A stretch of DNA of 64,000 bases from Neisseria uirgultaei. Lineage in GTDB: Bacteria; Pseudomonadota; Gammaproteobacteria; Burkholderiales; Neisseriaceae. Position numbers and translations under genes: made by a program. Under the pieces are notes generated by a model. It was not told the origin of the DNA, ran no database searches, and was given only the letters and a program-made list of their open reading frames with translations. The first letter of the stretch is position 1. Each line of letters starts with the position of its first letter. The stretch covers positions 124,001 to 188,000 of the forward strand of contig NZ_CAUIYF010000001.1 in NCBI RefSeq assembly GCF_962719845.1. Reading direction: 5' to 3'. Below are positions 1-8,671 of this stretch, in pieces.

Positions 1-1
1 A

Positions 2-832
2 CACGGCAAACAAATGCAGTTCGTTACCAAAACCATAGGCGAACGCAAAGTCTGGCTGAAAATGGCGGAACAAAACGCACAAATGGCGATTGCCCAACGC
101 CGCCTGCAACAAAGCAGCCAGCAACACCGAATTGACGAACTCGCCAAAATCCTCGGTATGGATTCAGACGGCCTCAACCGCCTCGAATGCTTCGACATCA
201 GCCACACCCAAGGCGAGGCCACTATTGCGTCCTGCGTTGTGTACGATGAGCAAAACATCCAGCCTTCGCAATACCGCCGCTACAACATCACCACCGCCAA
301 ACCCGGCGACGACTACGCCGCAATGCGCGAAGTGTTGACGCGCCGTTACGGCAAAATGCAGGAAGCCGAAGCCAACGGAGAAAGCGTCAAATGGCCCGAT
401 GCCGTATTGATTGACGGCGGCAAAGGGCAAATCGGCGTCGCCGTATCGGTATGGGAGGAACTCGGGCTGCACATTCCTTTGGTCGGCATCGCCAAAGGCC
501 CGGAGCGCAAAGCCGGTATGGAAGAACTCATCCTTCCGTTTACCGGCGAAACCTTCCGCCTGCCCCCGCACAGCCCCGCCCTGCACCTTCTGCAAACCGT
601 GCGCGACGAATCACACCGCTTCGCTATCACCGGCCACCGCAAAAAACGCGACAAAGCCCGCGTTACCTCATCACTCAGCGACATCCCCGGCGTAGGCAGC
701 AAACGTCGCCAAGCCCTGCTCACCCGATTCGGCGGCCTGCGCGGCGTGATTGCCGCCAGCCGCGAGGACTTGGAAAAAGTGGAAGGCATCAGCAAGGCAT
801 TGGCGGAAACCATTTATAATCATCTGCATTAG
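2..832 (+). CDS. uvrC: UvrABC excinuclease subunit C, C-terminal part (partial)
   Basis: The reading frame is open from the window edge, so the N-terminal GIY-YIG nuclease is outside the window. UvrC makes both incisions around bulky lesions in nucleotide excision repair. The visible part contains the RNase H-like endonuclease that makes the 5' incision, seen as FDISHTQGE, then DGGKGQ, then DESHRFA. A helix-hairpin-helix pair follows (DIPGVGSKRRQALL and KVEGISKALAETI), which binds DNA. The order and spacing are typical of the family and the stop is in the expected place. uvrB lies about 43 kb away in the same window. Confidence 0.97.
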   Translation, partial: HGKQMQFVTKTIGERKVWLKMAEQNAQMAIAQRRLQQSSQQHRIDELAKILGMDSDGLNRLECFDISHTQGEATIASCVVYDEQNIQPSQYRRYNITTAKPGDDYAAMREVLTRRYGKMQEAEANGESVKWPDAVLIDGGKGQIGVAVSVWEELGLHIPLVGIAKGPERKAGMEELILPFTGETFRLPPHSPALHLLQTVRDESHRFAITGHRKKRDKARVTSSLSDIPGVGSKRRQALLTRFGGLRGVIAASREDLEKVEGISKALAETIYNHLH

Positions 833-948
833 TATGCCGCCAAAACAAAAACCGTCTGTAAAAATATGATACAGCAGGCCGGCGTGCCGATATAAACCTA
901 ACTTCATAACAAATAACGATGATTCGACAAAACGGAAAACGATCTGAT

Positions 949-2352
949 ATGAACAATCCCGACTTAACCTATCGACAGGCCTTGGAACGCCTGTCTCAAA
1001 AACAATATAACTTTGCCGAAGTCCGCCGACTGCTGACAGAAGCGGCCTCGGCAGGCCATCCCGCCGCCGCATTCGAGTTGGCAAAACACCTGATGGACGC
1101 GGACAACCCGCACCAAGACCGCGAACAAGGTATGGAAATGCTCCGCATCGCCGCCGAACAGGGGCATCCCTATGCACGTTACAATTTGGCATATATCCAA
1201 GAATTGGAAGGCGCGCCCCCTGAAACCCTGATACCGCTTTACAGGCCTCTGGCAGAAGCAGGCCTGCCCGAAGCGCAAGTCCGCCTGATATACCTGCTGT
1301 ATGCGTCCCGGCATTTTGAAGAAGCCCTGAAATGGGCAAAAACAAGCGCAAAAAACAACAATCCCCACGGGCAATACCTGCTCGCCCAATACTGCCGGTA
1401 CGGCACACCGCCGGATTTTGAAACGGCGCACCTGCTCTACCGAAAAGCGGCGGCACAAGGCTTGCCGGAAGCACATTGGCAACTCGGGCTGCAATATCGT
1501 TTCGGACAAGGGACGCAAACCGACACGACCCAAGCCATCAATCATTTGCGCGCCGCCGCACAACAAGGATACATTCCCGCCTACACCCCGCTTGCCGAAC
1601 TCATCCTGCCTACGGCTCCCGATGAAGCCGTTTACCGGTTCCAACAGGCGGCACAGGAAAATGACCCCGATGCCCATGCCGCGCTGGCCGACATCTACCT
1701 GCAAGGCAAATATCAGGAAAGAAACCACAAACTTGCCCTGCATCATGCCGAAGCAGCCGCAGCCGAACGCCATCCCGAAGGTTTGCGGATACTGGGCGAC
1801 ATCTGCCGCTACGGTTTGGGCACAGCCCCCGATACGGAAAAAGCCCGACATTATTACCGGCAGGCAACCGAAGCCGGCAGCCTTTCCGCCTATCAGAAAC
1901 TCATATCCGACAGCGCGTTAAACCATCCCGAGCAATATGGCGGCATTAAAGATTCCGCCATCAGGCGGCAAAGGGCAGAACAGCTTTATCAAAAAGCCCA
2001 AGCCCTGCATTACGGATTACAATGCGCGCCCGAATACGCAGCCGCGCTCAAACTCTACACAGAAGCCGCAGAACTCGGACACAGCAAAGCCCAAACCAAT
2101 CTGGGCAGTATGTATTACTTCGGACAGGGCATAGCCGCCGACTACGGCAAAGCCCGCAAATGGTTTGAACAAGCCGCCGCGCAAAAAGACAGTATGGCGT
2201 TCTACAACCTCGCCTGCATCCATTACAGCGGACACGGTGTCGAACCGGACAAAGAAAAAGCCTGCCGCTACCTGCAAGAAGCCATAAACAACGGATACGG
2301 GCAAAAAAGCTTTCTGCAGGAACTGCTGCAACAGTGGCAAAATGCCGTCTGA
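949..2352 (+). CDS. Sel1-like tetratricopeptide repeat protein
   Basis: The protein consists almost wholly of Sel1/TPR-type repeats of about 36 residues with the pattern A..G...A...LG..Y..G.G...D...A....A...G. At least eight repeats can be seen. Repeats of this type are protein-interaction scaffolds; the partner is unknown. No signal peptide or membrane segment is obvious, so a cytoplasmic location is likely. An in-frame ATG also exists at 919; I prefer 949 because MNNPDLTYRQALERL starts the first helix, but no strong ribosome site decides. The stop codon overlaps a DNA uptake sequence at 2342-2353. Confidence 0.85.
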   Translation: MNNPDLTYRQALERLSQKQYNFAEVRRLLTEAASAGHPAAAFELAKHLMDADNPHQDREQGMEMLRIAAEQGHPYARYNLAYIQELEGAPPETLIPLYRPLAEAGLPEAQVRLIYLLYASRHFEEALKWAKTSAKNNNPHGQYLLAQYCRYGTPPDFETAHLLYRKAAAQGLPEAHWQLGLQYRFGQGTQTDTTQAINHLRAAAQQGYIPAYTPLAELILPTAPDEAVYRFQQAAQENDPDAHAALADIYLQGKYQERNHKLALHHAEAAAAERHPEGLRILGDICRYGLGTAPDTEKARHYYRQATEAGSLSAYQKLISDSALNHPEQYGGIKDSAIRRQRAEQLYQKAQALHYGLQCAPEYAAALKLYTEAAELGHSKAQTNLGSMYYFGQGIAADYGKARKWFEQAAAQKDSMAFYNLACIHYSGHGVEPDKEKACRYLQEAINNGYGQKSFLQELLQQWQNAV

Positions 2353-2473
2353 ACACCGTTACACCTACCCTGCCGAAACGAAACAGGTATAATCGCCCCT
2401 TTCCCTTCCCGCCGTCCGAACAGACAGCTCTCACTCAGACGGCATCCTGATTGCACAAGCGCACGGAAGCATT

Positions 2474-3190
2474 ATGACAGACACCGCCGAAAACCAAACA
2501 CCAAACGACCGTCAAGCCGGACGCCCCCGCAGCATCCGCAGTTTCGTCCTCCGCCAAAGCCATATGACCGCCGCACAGCAACGCGCCATCGATACCTTAT
2601 GGGACAGCTTCGGCATCGGCTACCAAGCAACACCGGCCGATCTTGATGCCCGTTTCGGAAGCAGCCGACCTAAAATTCTCGAAATAGGCTTCGGTATGGG
2701 GACGGCAACCGCAGAAATTGCCCGCCGCCTGCCCGAAACCGACTTCCTCGCCATCGACGTACACGGTCCCGGCGTAGGCAATCTGCTCAAACTCATAGAA
2801 GAAAACCATTTGGAAAATATCCGCGTGATGCGGCACGACGCCGTAGAAGTTGTCGAAAATATGCTGCAAGACGGCTCACTCGACGGTATCCACATATTCT
2901 TCCCCGACCCGTGGCACAAAAAACGCCACCACAAACGCCGTCTGATACAAGCCCCCTTCATCGCCAAACTGCTGCCCAAACTCAAAACCGGCGGCTATAT
3001 CCACCTGGCGACAGACTGGGAAGAATATGCACAACAGATGCTTGAAGTCCTCAGCAGCTTCGACAGCCTGCAAAATACGGCGGCAGACTACGCCCCCACC
3101 CCGGACTACCGCCCCGAAACCAAATTCGAAGCGCGCGGCAAACGCCTCGGACACGGTGTTTGGGACTTGGTATTCAAACGGATCAGATAA
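2474..3190 (+). CDS. trmB: tRNA (guanine-N7-)-methyltransferase
   Basis: TrmB methylates G46 in the variable loop of tRNAs using S-adenosylmethionine. The 238-residue product has the SAM-binding motif LEIGFGMGTA near residue 75 and the TrmB signature FFPDPWHKKRHHKRRL near residue 143, followed by the late motif GYIHLATDWEEYA. The N-terminal extension RSFVLRQSHMT is usual for proteobacterial members. The start is preceded by GGAAG at a good distance. An inverted uptake-sequence terminator follows the gene. Confidence 0.97.
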   Translation: MTDTAENQTPNDRQAGRPRSIRSFVLRQSHMTAAQQRAIDTLWDSFGIGYQATPADLDARFGSSRPKILEIGFGMGTATAEIARRLPETDFLAIDVHGPGVGNLLKLIEENHLENIRVMRHDAVEVVENMLQDGSLDGIHIFFPDPWHKKRHHKRRLIQAPFIAKLLPKLKTGGYIHLATDWEEYAQQMLEVLSSFDSLQNTAADYAPTPDYRPETKFEARGKRLGHGVWDLVFKRIR

Positions 3191-3209
3191 CAAACCGCCG
3201 GATAAAAAA

Positions 3210-3250
3210 ATGCCGTCTGAAGTACGTTTGCTTACAGACGGCATTTTTTC
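3210..3250 (+). terminator. Inverted DUS terminator after trmB
   Basis: ATGCCGTCTGAA and a near-complementary ACAGACGGCAT face each other, followed by a run of T. This is the usual neisserial terminator built from two uptake sequences. Confidence 0.85.
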
Positions 3251-3312
3251 AAGATAAAGCAGCGAGTGATGTGTGGGGGACTGTTAGTTTTTGCACAAGG
3301 AAGAAATAGAGT

Positions 3313-3360
3313 AAAAAAACGCTGAAATCTTCGGAAGACGTGGATTTCGGCGTTTTTTTG
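3313..3360. terminator. Bidirectional terminator in the prophage left end
   Basis: ACGCTGAAATC pairs with GATTTCGGCGT around a 13-nt loop, with A7 before and T7 after, so it can work in both directions. It would stop transcription leaving the minus-strand repressor region and insulate the prophage from trmB. Confidence 0.75.
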
Positions 3361-3479
3361 TATCCGGAAAAGTTACGCCAGCTTTTTCACGAAACCGCGC
3401 CGGAATGCGCGGTTTTTTGTTGAAAGCTGACGGGATTGGGAATTTTTTAAAACTATTTTAAGAGGTTTTTAAAATGGAT

Positions 3480-3697
3480 TTAATCAATACTCCGGCCATA
3501 CCACTCAACACGGCCTATGATGGCGATGTCGTCTTGGGCATTGCTCAAATCTATTTCAAACGGTGCGTAACGTGGATTTTCAGACGTTACAAGCAGTTTG
3601 CCCGGTATGCGTTGCACACGTTTGACAAAGAGGTCATTGCCTATACGCAAGACATATAGGCCGTCACGCGGCTCGGTTTCGGCGTGGTTGATTAGGA
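3480..3697 (-). pseudogene. 3' fragment of an S24-type repressor gene
   Basis: This minus-strand stretch matches the last 70 or so codons of the intact repressor gene at 62329-63048, including the C-terminal …GRVEWYGRSID and stop. The 5' part, with the helix-turn-helix and the catalytic serine, is absent; homology stops at 3697 and a different repressor gene follows. It appears to be a remnant left when the immunity region was replaced. Confidence 0.8.
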
Positions 3698-3725
3698 TGT
3701 TTATAAAAGGCTTTAACTAGAAACT

Positions 3726-3854
3726 AAACATGGAACTCGTACAATAGTTCCATGTTTGAAAAAATCTTTTAATATCATATCTCTAAAAAACAAAGCATCT
3801 GAAGACCATAAGTTAAACATGAAACTTGAATTTAAAGGCGAAGTTTCATGTTTA
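3726..3854. repeat. Two hairpins built from AAACATGRAAC arms
   Basis: Inverted repeats at 3726-3757 (AAACATGGAAC … GTTCCATGTTT) and 3814-3854 (TAAACATGAAACT … AGTTTCATGTTTA) share arms. They lie just 3' of the minus-strand repressor gene. They may end its transcript, although no T run follows on that strand, or they may be protein-binding sites. Confidence 0.6.
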
Positions 3855-3857
3855 AGC

Positions 3858-4673
3858 CTATTTTTTCCGTTTTTTAGTCGATACTGCTGCATATGTTTTT
3901 TGCAAATCGTCATTACTTAATTCAGTCAGGCTTTCTACTGAGAAATTTTTTTCGAGGTAACTTTTCAACCAATCTTCAAGCTCAAGTTGTTTTACATTTA
4001 ATTTGATATAAGCGTATTTCTTTTTTCGCCAGTCGGGATCGTTGTTCTTTGATGTTGCTGTATTACTCAACCTACCCAGCCATTTTCTGAGATAAGTTTC
4101 TGCTTTGTCGTAATCACTCAATGCGATTAGTTTGTAACTTGGAACTTTACAGTGAGCATTCAGACTAGCCCAAATTGCACGGATTGATTTTGGCGATCGT
4201 TTGGCAATCTCTTCGGCTGCGGCAACTTGTTTAACAAGTTGTTGCAGCTTTGAGGCTTGCTCAAGCGTTATGTGTTCCTTACCGGGTTTTGAATCGACAC
4301 GGGTTCTGATGACATGATTCTGGGTATTAATTTGATGAACAACAGAACCAGATGAGGCGATAACAGCGTTACTGACGTTGCCGTTAATCTGATTTTCAAC
4401 GTTTGATTTGCCAATAGCGTCGTCCAGTTTTTTATTAAGGTCGTCTGAAACAGCATTTAAATTTGCCGAATGAATGCCTGTAAAGACAAATTGAATATCC
4501 ACCCCTAATTGGACAGCAGCAAGTAAAAAGTCCGCAGGAATGTTGACCTGCCCGCTTTCATACAGTCTCAAACTTTCTGCACTGCATCCAGTTTGCTCAG
4601 CAAAATTCTTTCGAGAGTATCCAAGTCGGCTTCTCTCTTCAACTAAATTCAATGCTAAATCAATGCGTTCCAT
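3858..4673 (-). CDS. Phage repressor with XRE-type HTH and ORF6C-like C-terminus
   Basis: Probable lysogeny (c) repressor of this prophage, by position and divergence from ner. Residues 1-60 form a Cro/CI-type helix-turn-helix (GYSRKNFAEQTGCSAESLRLYESG). A Ser/Asn-rich linker follows, then a C-terminal region (LEQASKLQQLVKQVA … IRAIWASLN … SYKLI) that resembles the ORF6C domain of phage regulators. There is no S24 peptidase domain, unlike the repressor at 62329, so RecA-stimulated self-cleavage is not expected. Base composition is more AT-rich than the structural genes. Operators lie between it and ner. Confidence 0.8.
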   Translation of the reverse strand: MERIDLALNLVEERSRLGYSRKNFAEQTGCSAESLRLYESGQVNIPADFLLAAVQLGVDIQFVFTGIHSANLNAVSDDLNKKLDDAIGKSNVENQINGNVSNAVIASSGSVVHQINTQNHVIRTRVDSKPGKEHITLEQASKLQQLVKQVAAAEEIAKRSPKSIRAIWASLNAHCKVPSYKLIALSDYDKAETYLRKWLGRLSNTATSKNNDPDWRKKKYAYIKLNVKQLELEDWLKSYLEKNFSVESLTELSNDDLQKTYAAVSTKKRKK

Positions 4674-4680
4674 AAAAAAT

Positions 4681-4745
4681 ACCGCAAAATAGTACCAAAT
4701 ATATTTGCTATACCAAATATTTTGGGTATATCATTCAGGTAACAG
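4681..4745. promoter_or_regulatory. Repressor/ner divergent operator-promoter region
   Basis: TACCAAATAT occurs at 4693-4702 and 4711-4720, and the second copy forms an inverted repeat with TTTGGGTATA at 4721-4730. Repeated half-sites between divergent repressor and ner genes are what is expected for the prophage immunity operator. A plausible rightward promoter is TTTGCT (4705) with TATATC (4727) and a 16 bp spacer, so repressor binding would cover it. Confidence 0.65.
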
Positions 4746-4801
4746 TTAAGGCAGGCATTAAAGCCTGTAAGGTAAGTAAGGGATTCTATCATGGAGGCAT
4801 T

Positions 4802-5053
4802 ATGCAAGCGAACGAAATCTATAAATCCTTAGAAGAAAAAAATATATCGGCAAGAATGTTGGCTTCGGCTTTAGGGGTAACTAACCAATCTGTTTCTGAG
4901 GTCATAAGAAATGGACGAGGAAGCAAAAGAATTGCGGAAGCAATCGCGAAAGTGATTCAAAAAGATTTAGTTGAAGTTTTTCCGCATTACAAGAAAACAG
5001 ATTGTCGAGACAAAAAGATAGCTGAATTGAAAGAGATGCTCGGAGTGGGTTGA
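4802..5053 (+). CDS. ner: Ner-like early DNA-binding regulator
   Basis: Small (83 residues) helix-turn-helix protein in the position of Mu ner, which turns down early and repressor transcription during lytic growth. The core ISARMLASALGVTNQSVSEVIRNGRGSK is a Ner/Nlp-type helix-turn-helix. GGAGG precedes the start by six bases. The stop overlaps the region just before the transposase start, which suggests translational coupling. Confidence 0.85.
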   Translation: MQANEIYKSLEEKNISARMLASALGVTNQSVSEVIRNGRGSKRIAEAIAKVIQKDLVEVFPHYKKTDCRDKKIAELKEMLGVG

Positions 5054-5054
5054 A

Positions 5055-7028
5055 ATGGAATATATGGACCTCAAAAGCCTGCTTGATTTTGGGTTGCCAA
5101 ATATGCCAAGAACAGTAATAGGGCTGAGAAAAAAAGCGCAAAGGGATGGTTGGCAAACGAGAAGGCGTCAAGGTAAGGGTGGTGGTGTTGAATATGCCCT
5201 ACCTATTGAAATCCGCGCCGCCATCATGAAACGGCAGTCGGACGAGCTGGCGGAGAAGATGCCGAAAACCCTGCCCCAAGTCAGACCGGGGACGGCGATG
5301 TCGGCTCAGGCACTGGCTGAAGCGGCCAAGCTGTTGAACGAGAAACAACGGTCGGTGGCGGATGCGCGATGTGCGGTGGTGGCGGCGGTATTGGGGATTA
5401 AATACCAATACGGTTGCTCTGCGAAGGCTGCGGTGGCTCAGTTTTTGGGCTTGCTGGCAGAAGGTAAATTGGACGCGGTCACGCTTGGGAACTTGGAAAA
5501 GGCCAATGACCGCAGCCGGTCGGCGAAGGTTGGCGAACGTACTTTAGACGGCTGGATTTCTGCTTATTTGAAAGCGGAAAACGCGACGGAGCGGTTGGTT
5601 GCTTTAGCTCCGAAGACGACGAAGGTGGTCAAGCCGATTGAGAGCTACGGTTGGTTGCCGATGTTTATGCAGTTTCACAACATCCCTTCAGCTCCGAAGC
5701 TGGCACACAGCTACCGCCGTTTTGTGCAGTGGGCGGAAGCGGAAAATATGCCGGTCAATGATGTGCCTAACTTGAGTATGGTGCGGCGCGTTTGGGACAA
5801 GCTGCCGCTGATTATGCAGGAGCGCGGTAGGAAAACGGGGGCGGCTTATAAATCGCTGCTGCCTTATGTGAAACGTGATTGGGGGGCTTTGAAGCCGAAC
5901 GATGTTTGGATCGGCGACGGCCATAGCTTTAAGGCAAAGGTGGCGCATCCGGTACATGGCAGGCCATTTAAGCCGGAAGTGACGGTGATTATTGATGGTT
6001 GTACGCGGTTTGTGGTCGGGTTTTCGGTGTCGTTGGCTGAAAGTTGTGTGGCGGTATCGGACGCGCTGCGTATCGGGGTCAAGCACTATGGTTTGCCGAT
6101 TATCTATTACTCGGATAACGGCGGCGGTCAGACGGGTAAGACGATAGACCATGAAATCACGGGTATTACGTCCCGACTGGGTATCCGACATGAAACGGGT
6201 ATCGCGGGCAATCCGCAAGGTCGAGGCATCATTGAGCGATGGTGGAAAGACAATCTGATTGAGATGGCGCGGCAGTATGAGACGTTTGCGGGCGCGGGGA
6301 TGGACAGCAGTACGAAGAACCTGATGTACCGCAAGATGGAAAGTGCTTTTAACGCTTTGGAAAAAGGCAAGGATTTGACGGAGGAACAACAGAAATATTT
6401 GAAAAAATTGCCGAGCTGGTCGCGTTTTATCGCGGATGTGGTCAAGTGTATCGACGAATACAACAACCGCCCGCACGGCGAGCTGCCCCGACATCCGGAC
6501 GGCGGGCATTATTCGCCGAAGGAATATCGGGAAATGAGGCTGGAACAGGACGGGATTGCGCCGGATATGTTGTCGGCGGAAGAGCTGGCAACGATGTTTA
6601 TGCCGCAAGAGGTGCGAAAGGTACAGCGCGGTTGGCTGGATTTGTTCAACAACTCTTATTTCTCAACCGAGCTGGCGGAGTATCACAAAGACGAGGTACG
6701 GGTCAGCTACGATTTGAGCGATGCGTCGGTGGTCAATGTGTTTGATATGGACGGCAAGTTTATCACTAAGGCGCAGGCCGACGGCAATACCCGCGAGGCT
6801 TTCCCGACGGCGCGTATCGACCAGCTGGCGGAAAAACGCCGAAAAGGCAAAATCAAGCGGGCGGAAAATACAATCAAGCTCGCAAATGCGGAAGTCAATC
6901 CGGCACTGGAACAGGCTGCGGTTTGGGACGAGCTGGGACATTTGGGCGGAAACGTCATCGAGGCGGAGTATGCGGTATTGCCGAAAACGGGCACAGACGA
7001 TTTTGTGTTGTTTGAGGCGGATAGATAA
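5055..7028 (+). CDS. Mu-type DDE transposase (MuA homologue)
   Basis: Catalyses strand transfer for prophage integration and replicative transposition. The 657-residue protein matches MuA in length and layout: an N-terminal winged helix DNA-binding region (residues 1-70, PRTVIGLRKKAQRDGW), an integrase-like catalytic core with the three acidic residues in WIGDGH, YYSDNGGG and RGIIERWW, and a Mu-type C-terminal beta-barrel and activation region (WLDLFNNSYFS onward). All three catalytic residues are present, so it may be active. It follows ner with a one-base gap. Confidence 0.96.
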   Translation: MEYMDLKSLLDFGLPNMPRTVIGLRKKAQRDGWQTRRRQGKGGGVEYALPIEIRAAIMKRQSDELAEKMPKTLPQVRPGTAMSAQALAEAAKLLNEKQRSVADARCAVVAAVLGIKYQYGCSAKAAVAQFLGLLAEGKLDAVTLGNLEKANDRSRSAKVGERTLDGWISAYLKAENATERLVALAPKTTKVVKPIESYGWLPMFMQFHNIPSAPKLAHSYRRFVQWAEAENMPVNDVPNLSMVRRVWDKLPLIMQERGRKTGAAYKSLLPYVKRDWGALKPNDVWIGDGHSFKAKVAHPVHGRPFKPEVTVIIDGCTRFVVGFSVSLAESCVAVSDALRIGVKHYGLPIIYYSDNGGGQTGKTIDHEITGITSRLGIRHETGIAGNPQGRGIIERWWKDNLIEMARQYETFAGAGMDSSTKNLMYRKMESAFNALEKGKDLTEEQQKYLKKLPSWSRFIADVVKCIDEYNNRPHGELPRHPDGGHYSPKEYREMRLEQDGIAPDMLSAEELATMFMPQEVRKVQRGWLDLFNNSYFSTELAEYHKDEVRVSYDLSDASVVNVFDMDGKFITKAQADGNTREAFPTARIDQLAEKRRKGKIKRAENTIKLANAEVNPALEQAAVWDELGHLGGNVIEAEYAVLPKTGTDDFVLFEADR

Positions 7029-7036
7029 AGGAAAAC

Positions 7037-7237
7037 ATGATGGACAAACAGCAAAATGCGGCGTTTTCGACCGAGCTTGTTGAAAAATTGAAACTCAAGC
7101 GAGCTCTTGGGCGGATTCAACGATTGCAAGCAAAGATTCAAGGTGTTCCCGCTGAACGGAATCAGGCTCAAACGTTTTTGCCTGCGCCTGAAGAAAGCGG
7201 CGGACCTGCCCAATCGAAGTCGGCTCTTGACGGGTAA
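7037..7237 (+). CDS. Small unknown protein between MuA and MuB, possibly truncated
   Basis: Starts nine bases after the transposase with AAGGA before ATG. The first 25 residues (MMDKQQNAAFSTELVEKLKLKRAL) have natural codon use and helical character, but the later part is antisense to a better-looking minus-strand gene (7095-7352). It may be the surviving 5' end of an early gene. I do not recognise it. Confidence 0.3.
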   Translation: MMDKQQNAAFSTELVEKLKLKRALGRIQRLQAKIQGVPAERNQAQTFLPAPEESGGPAQSKSALDG

Positions 7238-7352
7238 TCCGCTGGAGCAGCCAGGAAAGTACGAAAGAATCGGCAAGCGACCTGTCTTCCAAGTCTTGAA
7301 CGGCGACTTCCAGCATAATCAGGCGTTTTTCCAAATCGGGAAACTCTTTCAT
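7095..7352 (-). CDS. Small minus-strand protein inside the early operon
   Basis: 85 residues, leucine-rich and helical (DLEKRLIMLEVAVQDLEDRSL), with codon choice like real neisserial genes. It runs against the surrounding early operon. The start is preceded directly by an uptake sequence rather than a clear ribosome site, which lowers confidence. No family recognised. It overlaps the 3' part of the plus-strand small gene. Confidence 0.5.
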   Translation of the reverse strand: MKEFPDLEKRLIMLEVAVQDLEDRSLADSFVLSWLLQRITRQEPTSIGQVRRFLQAQAKTFEPDSVQREHLESLLAIVESAQELA

Positions 7353-7397
7353 TTCAGACGGCCTTTAAAGGTTGTTTAAAACTCAAGGATATTAAAA

Positions 7398-8312
7398 ATG
7401 AAACAAATCAATCAAGCATTGCAACAAAAACTGGTTGAATTTAAAGAAAAATCGGGTATGAACCAAACCCAACTGGCACGCGGTATCGATACTTCGCCGG
7501 CATCCGTCAGTATGTATCTGAACGGCACTTATGCGGAAAAAGGCGGCAATTATGAAACCATCGAGCCGAAAATCGAGGCGTTTTTGGAGATGCAGGAAAG
7601 TAAGGCGCGACGCGAAGAGCTGGTGTTGGGATTTGTATCGACTAAGACGACCCGCCGTATTGCGGAAGTGATGCGCGATGCGCATGAGGCTGGCGAGATT
7701 GCCGTCATTTACGGTCAGGCAGGTTTGGGCAAGACGCAGGCGGTCAAAAACTACTGCGAGAAAAACCCTGCGGCCATCCTGATTGAGGCCAATCCGAGCT
7801 TTACGGCACTTGTGCTGATGCGCAAGCTGGCAGCAGCGGCGAAGGTATCGGCGATGGGCAGCCTGAATGATTTGTTTGAATCGGTATCTGACCGCCTGCG
7901 TGATTCGGGCCGTCTGATTGTAGTTGATGAGGCGGAAAACCTGCCATTACGCGCCCTTGAGATTATCCGCCGACTGCACGATGAAACGGGCTGCGGCTTG
8001 GTGTTGAGCGGTATGCCCCGACTGGTGGCGAATCTGCGCGGTAAGCATGGCGAGCTGGTACAGCTTTACAGCCGCGTGTCGATTCCGCTGAATTTGGGCG
8101 AATCTTTGCCGGACGAGGAACTCTTTGAGATTGCGAAAGCGGCTTTGCCTGATGCGGACGAAGAAACGCTCCTGGAACTGGTGAAACACAGCAACGGCAA
8201 TACGCGCCGGATGAGCAAATTGATGCGCGGCGCGGTGCGCACGGCGAACAAGAACGGTATCAAGATGCAGGCCGGTATCGTCAAAAAATACAGCTCCCTG
8301 ATTATCCGATAG
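7398..8312 (+). CDS. Mu-type transposition ATPase (MuB homologue)
   Basis: MuB is an AAA+ ATPase that coats target DNA, delivers it to MuA and gives target immunity. The 304-residue protein has an N-terminal helix-turn-helix (MNQTQLARGIDTSPASVSMYLNG), Walker A GQAGLGKTQ near residue 110, Walker B LIVVDEAEN near residue 175 and a C-terminal domain with GNTRRMSKLM. AAGGA lies before the start. It follows MuA as in Mu. Confidence 0.93.
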   Translation: MKQINQALQQKLVEFKEKSGMNQTQLARGIDTSPASVSMYLNGTYAEKGGNYETIEPKIEAFLEMQESKARREELVLGFVSTKTTRRIAEVMRDAHEAGEIAVIYGQAGLGKTQAVKNYCEKNPAAILIEANPSFTALVLMRKLAAAAKVSAMGSLNDLFESVSDRLRDSGRLIVVDEAENLPLRALEIIRRLHDETGCGLVLSGMPRLVANLRGKHGELVQLYSRVSIPLNLGESLPDEELFEIAKAALPDADEETLLELVKHSNGNTRRMSKLMRGAVRTANKNGIKMQAGIVKKYSSLIIR

Positions 8313-8410
8313 GCCGTCTGAAACGGTAAGTCTTTGACAGGGCTATATATTTTTTTACCCTATGATTTTAATAAGTTATTGTTTTAAAAGGAAAACGCAA
8401 AATGTAGGTT

Positions 8411-8671
8411 TTGAAGAAAGTTGATTGGAAGATGTTTGTGGCGCGCTCTTTTTGGCGTTGGGTGCCGGTTGGTTTGACGGTGGGCGTGTGGTGTTTTGTG
8501 GCGGGAATGGCGTTGCATTCCTGCGCGAAAGAACCCGAACCGGTTGCGAAAGAGCCGACGAAGGTTGAGAAGATGGAAAGACAGGCGGATTTGGAGGTCA
8601 AGGTATGGGAAGCGCAATACGAGTCAATGAGCGTCGAGGAAAAAATGAAAGGGATTGTTTATGAGCGATAA
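8411..8671 (+). CDS. Small single-pass membrane protein, early region
   Basis: Unknown function. One hydrophobic segment (VPVGLTVGVWCFVAGMAL) follows a basic N-terminus, then a charged cytoplasmic or periplasmic tail. The annotated start is TTG at 8411. Nine bases upstream and in frame is ATG at 8402 with a good AAAAGGA ribosome site, but the next codon is TAG. The original start thus seems to have been lost to a nonsense change at codon 2, leaving TTG as the likely, weaker start. Confidence 0.6.
   Translation: MKKVDWKMFVARSFWRWVPVGLTVGVWCFVAGMALHSCAKEPEPVAKEPTKVEKMERQADLEVKVWEAQYESMSVEEKMKGIVYER

Larger units (their letters stand above)
3272..3700 (+). repeat. Mu-like left end, copy 1 (direct repeat of 62121-62540)
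   Basis: About 430 bp are nearly identical to 62121-62540, in the same orientation. Identity starts at GTGTGGGGGAC and stops abruptly at about 3697, where this copy switches to TGTTTATAAAAGG. Inside are two transposase-site-like sequences (around 3285-3298 and 3373-3390), a strong hairpin with flanking A and T runs (3313-3360) and a second terminator-like hairpin (3392-3418). Confidence 0.85.

Noticed and set aside
3474..3659. Plus-strand 61-codon frame, repeated at 62323-62508
   Set aside because: It is the antisense of the repressor 3' end; its conservation comes from the repressor coding strand.
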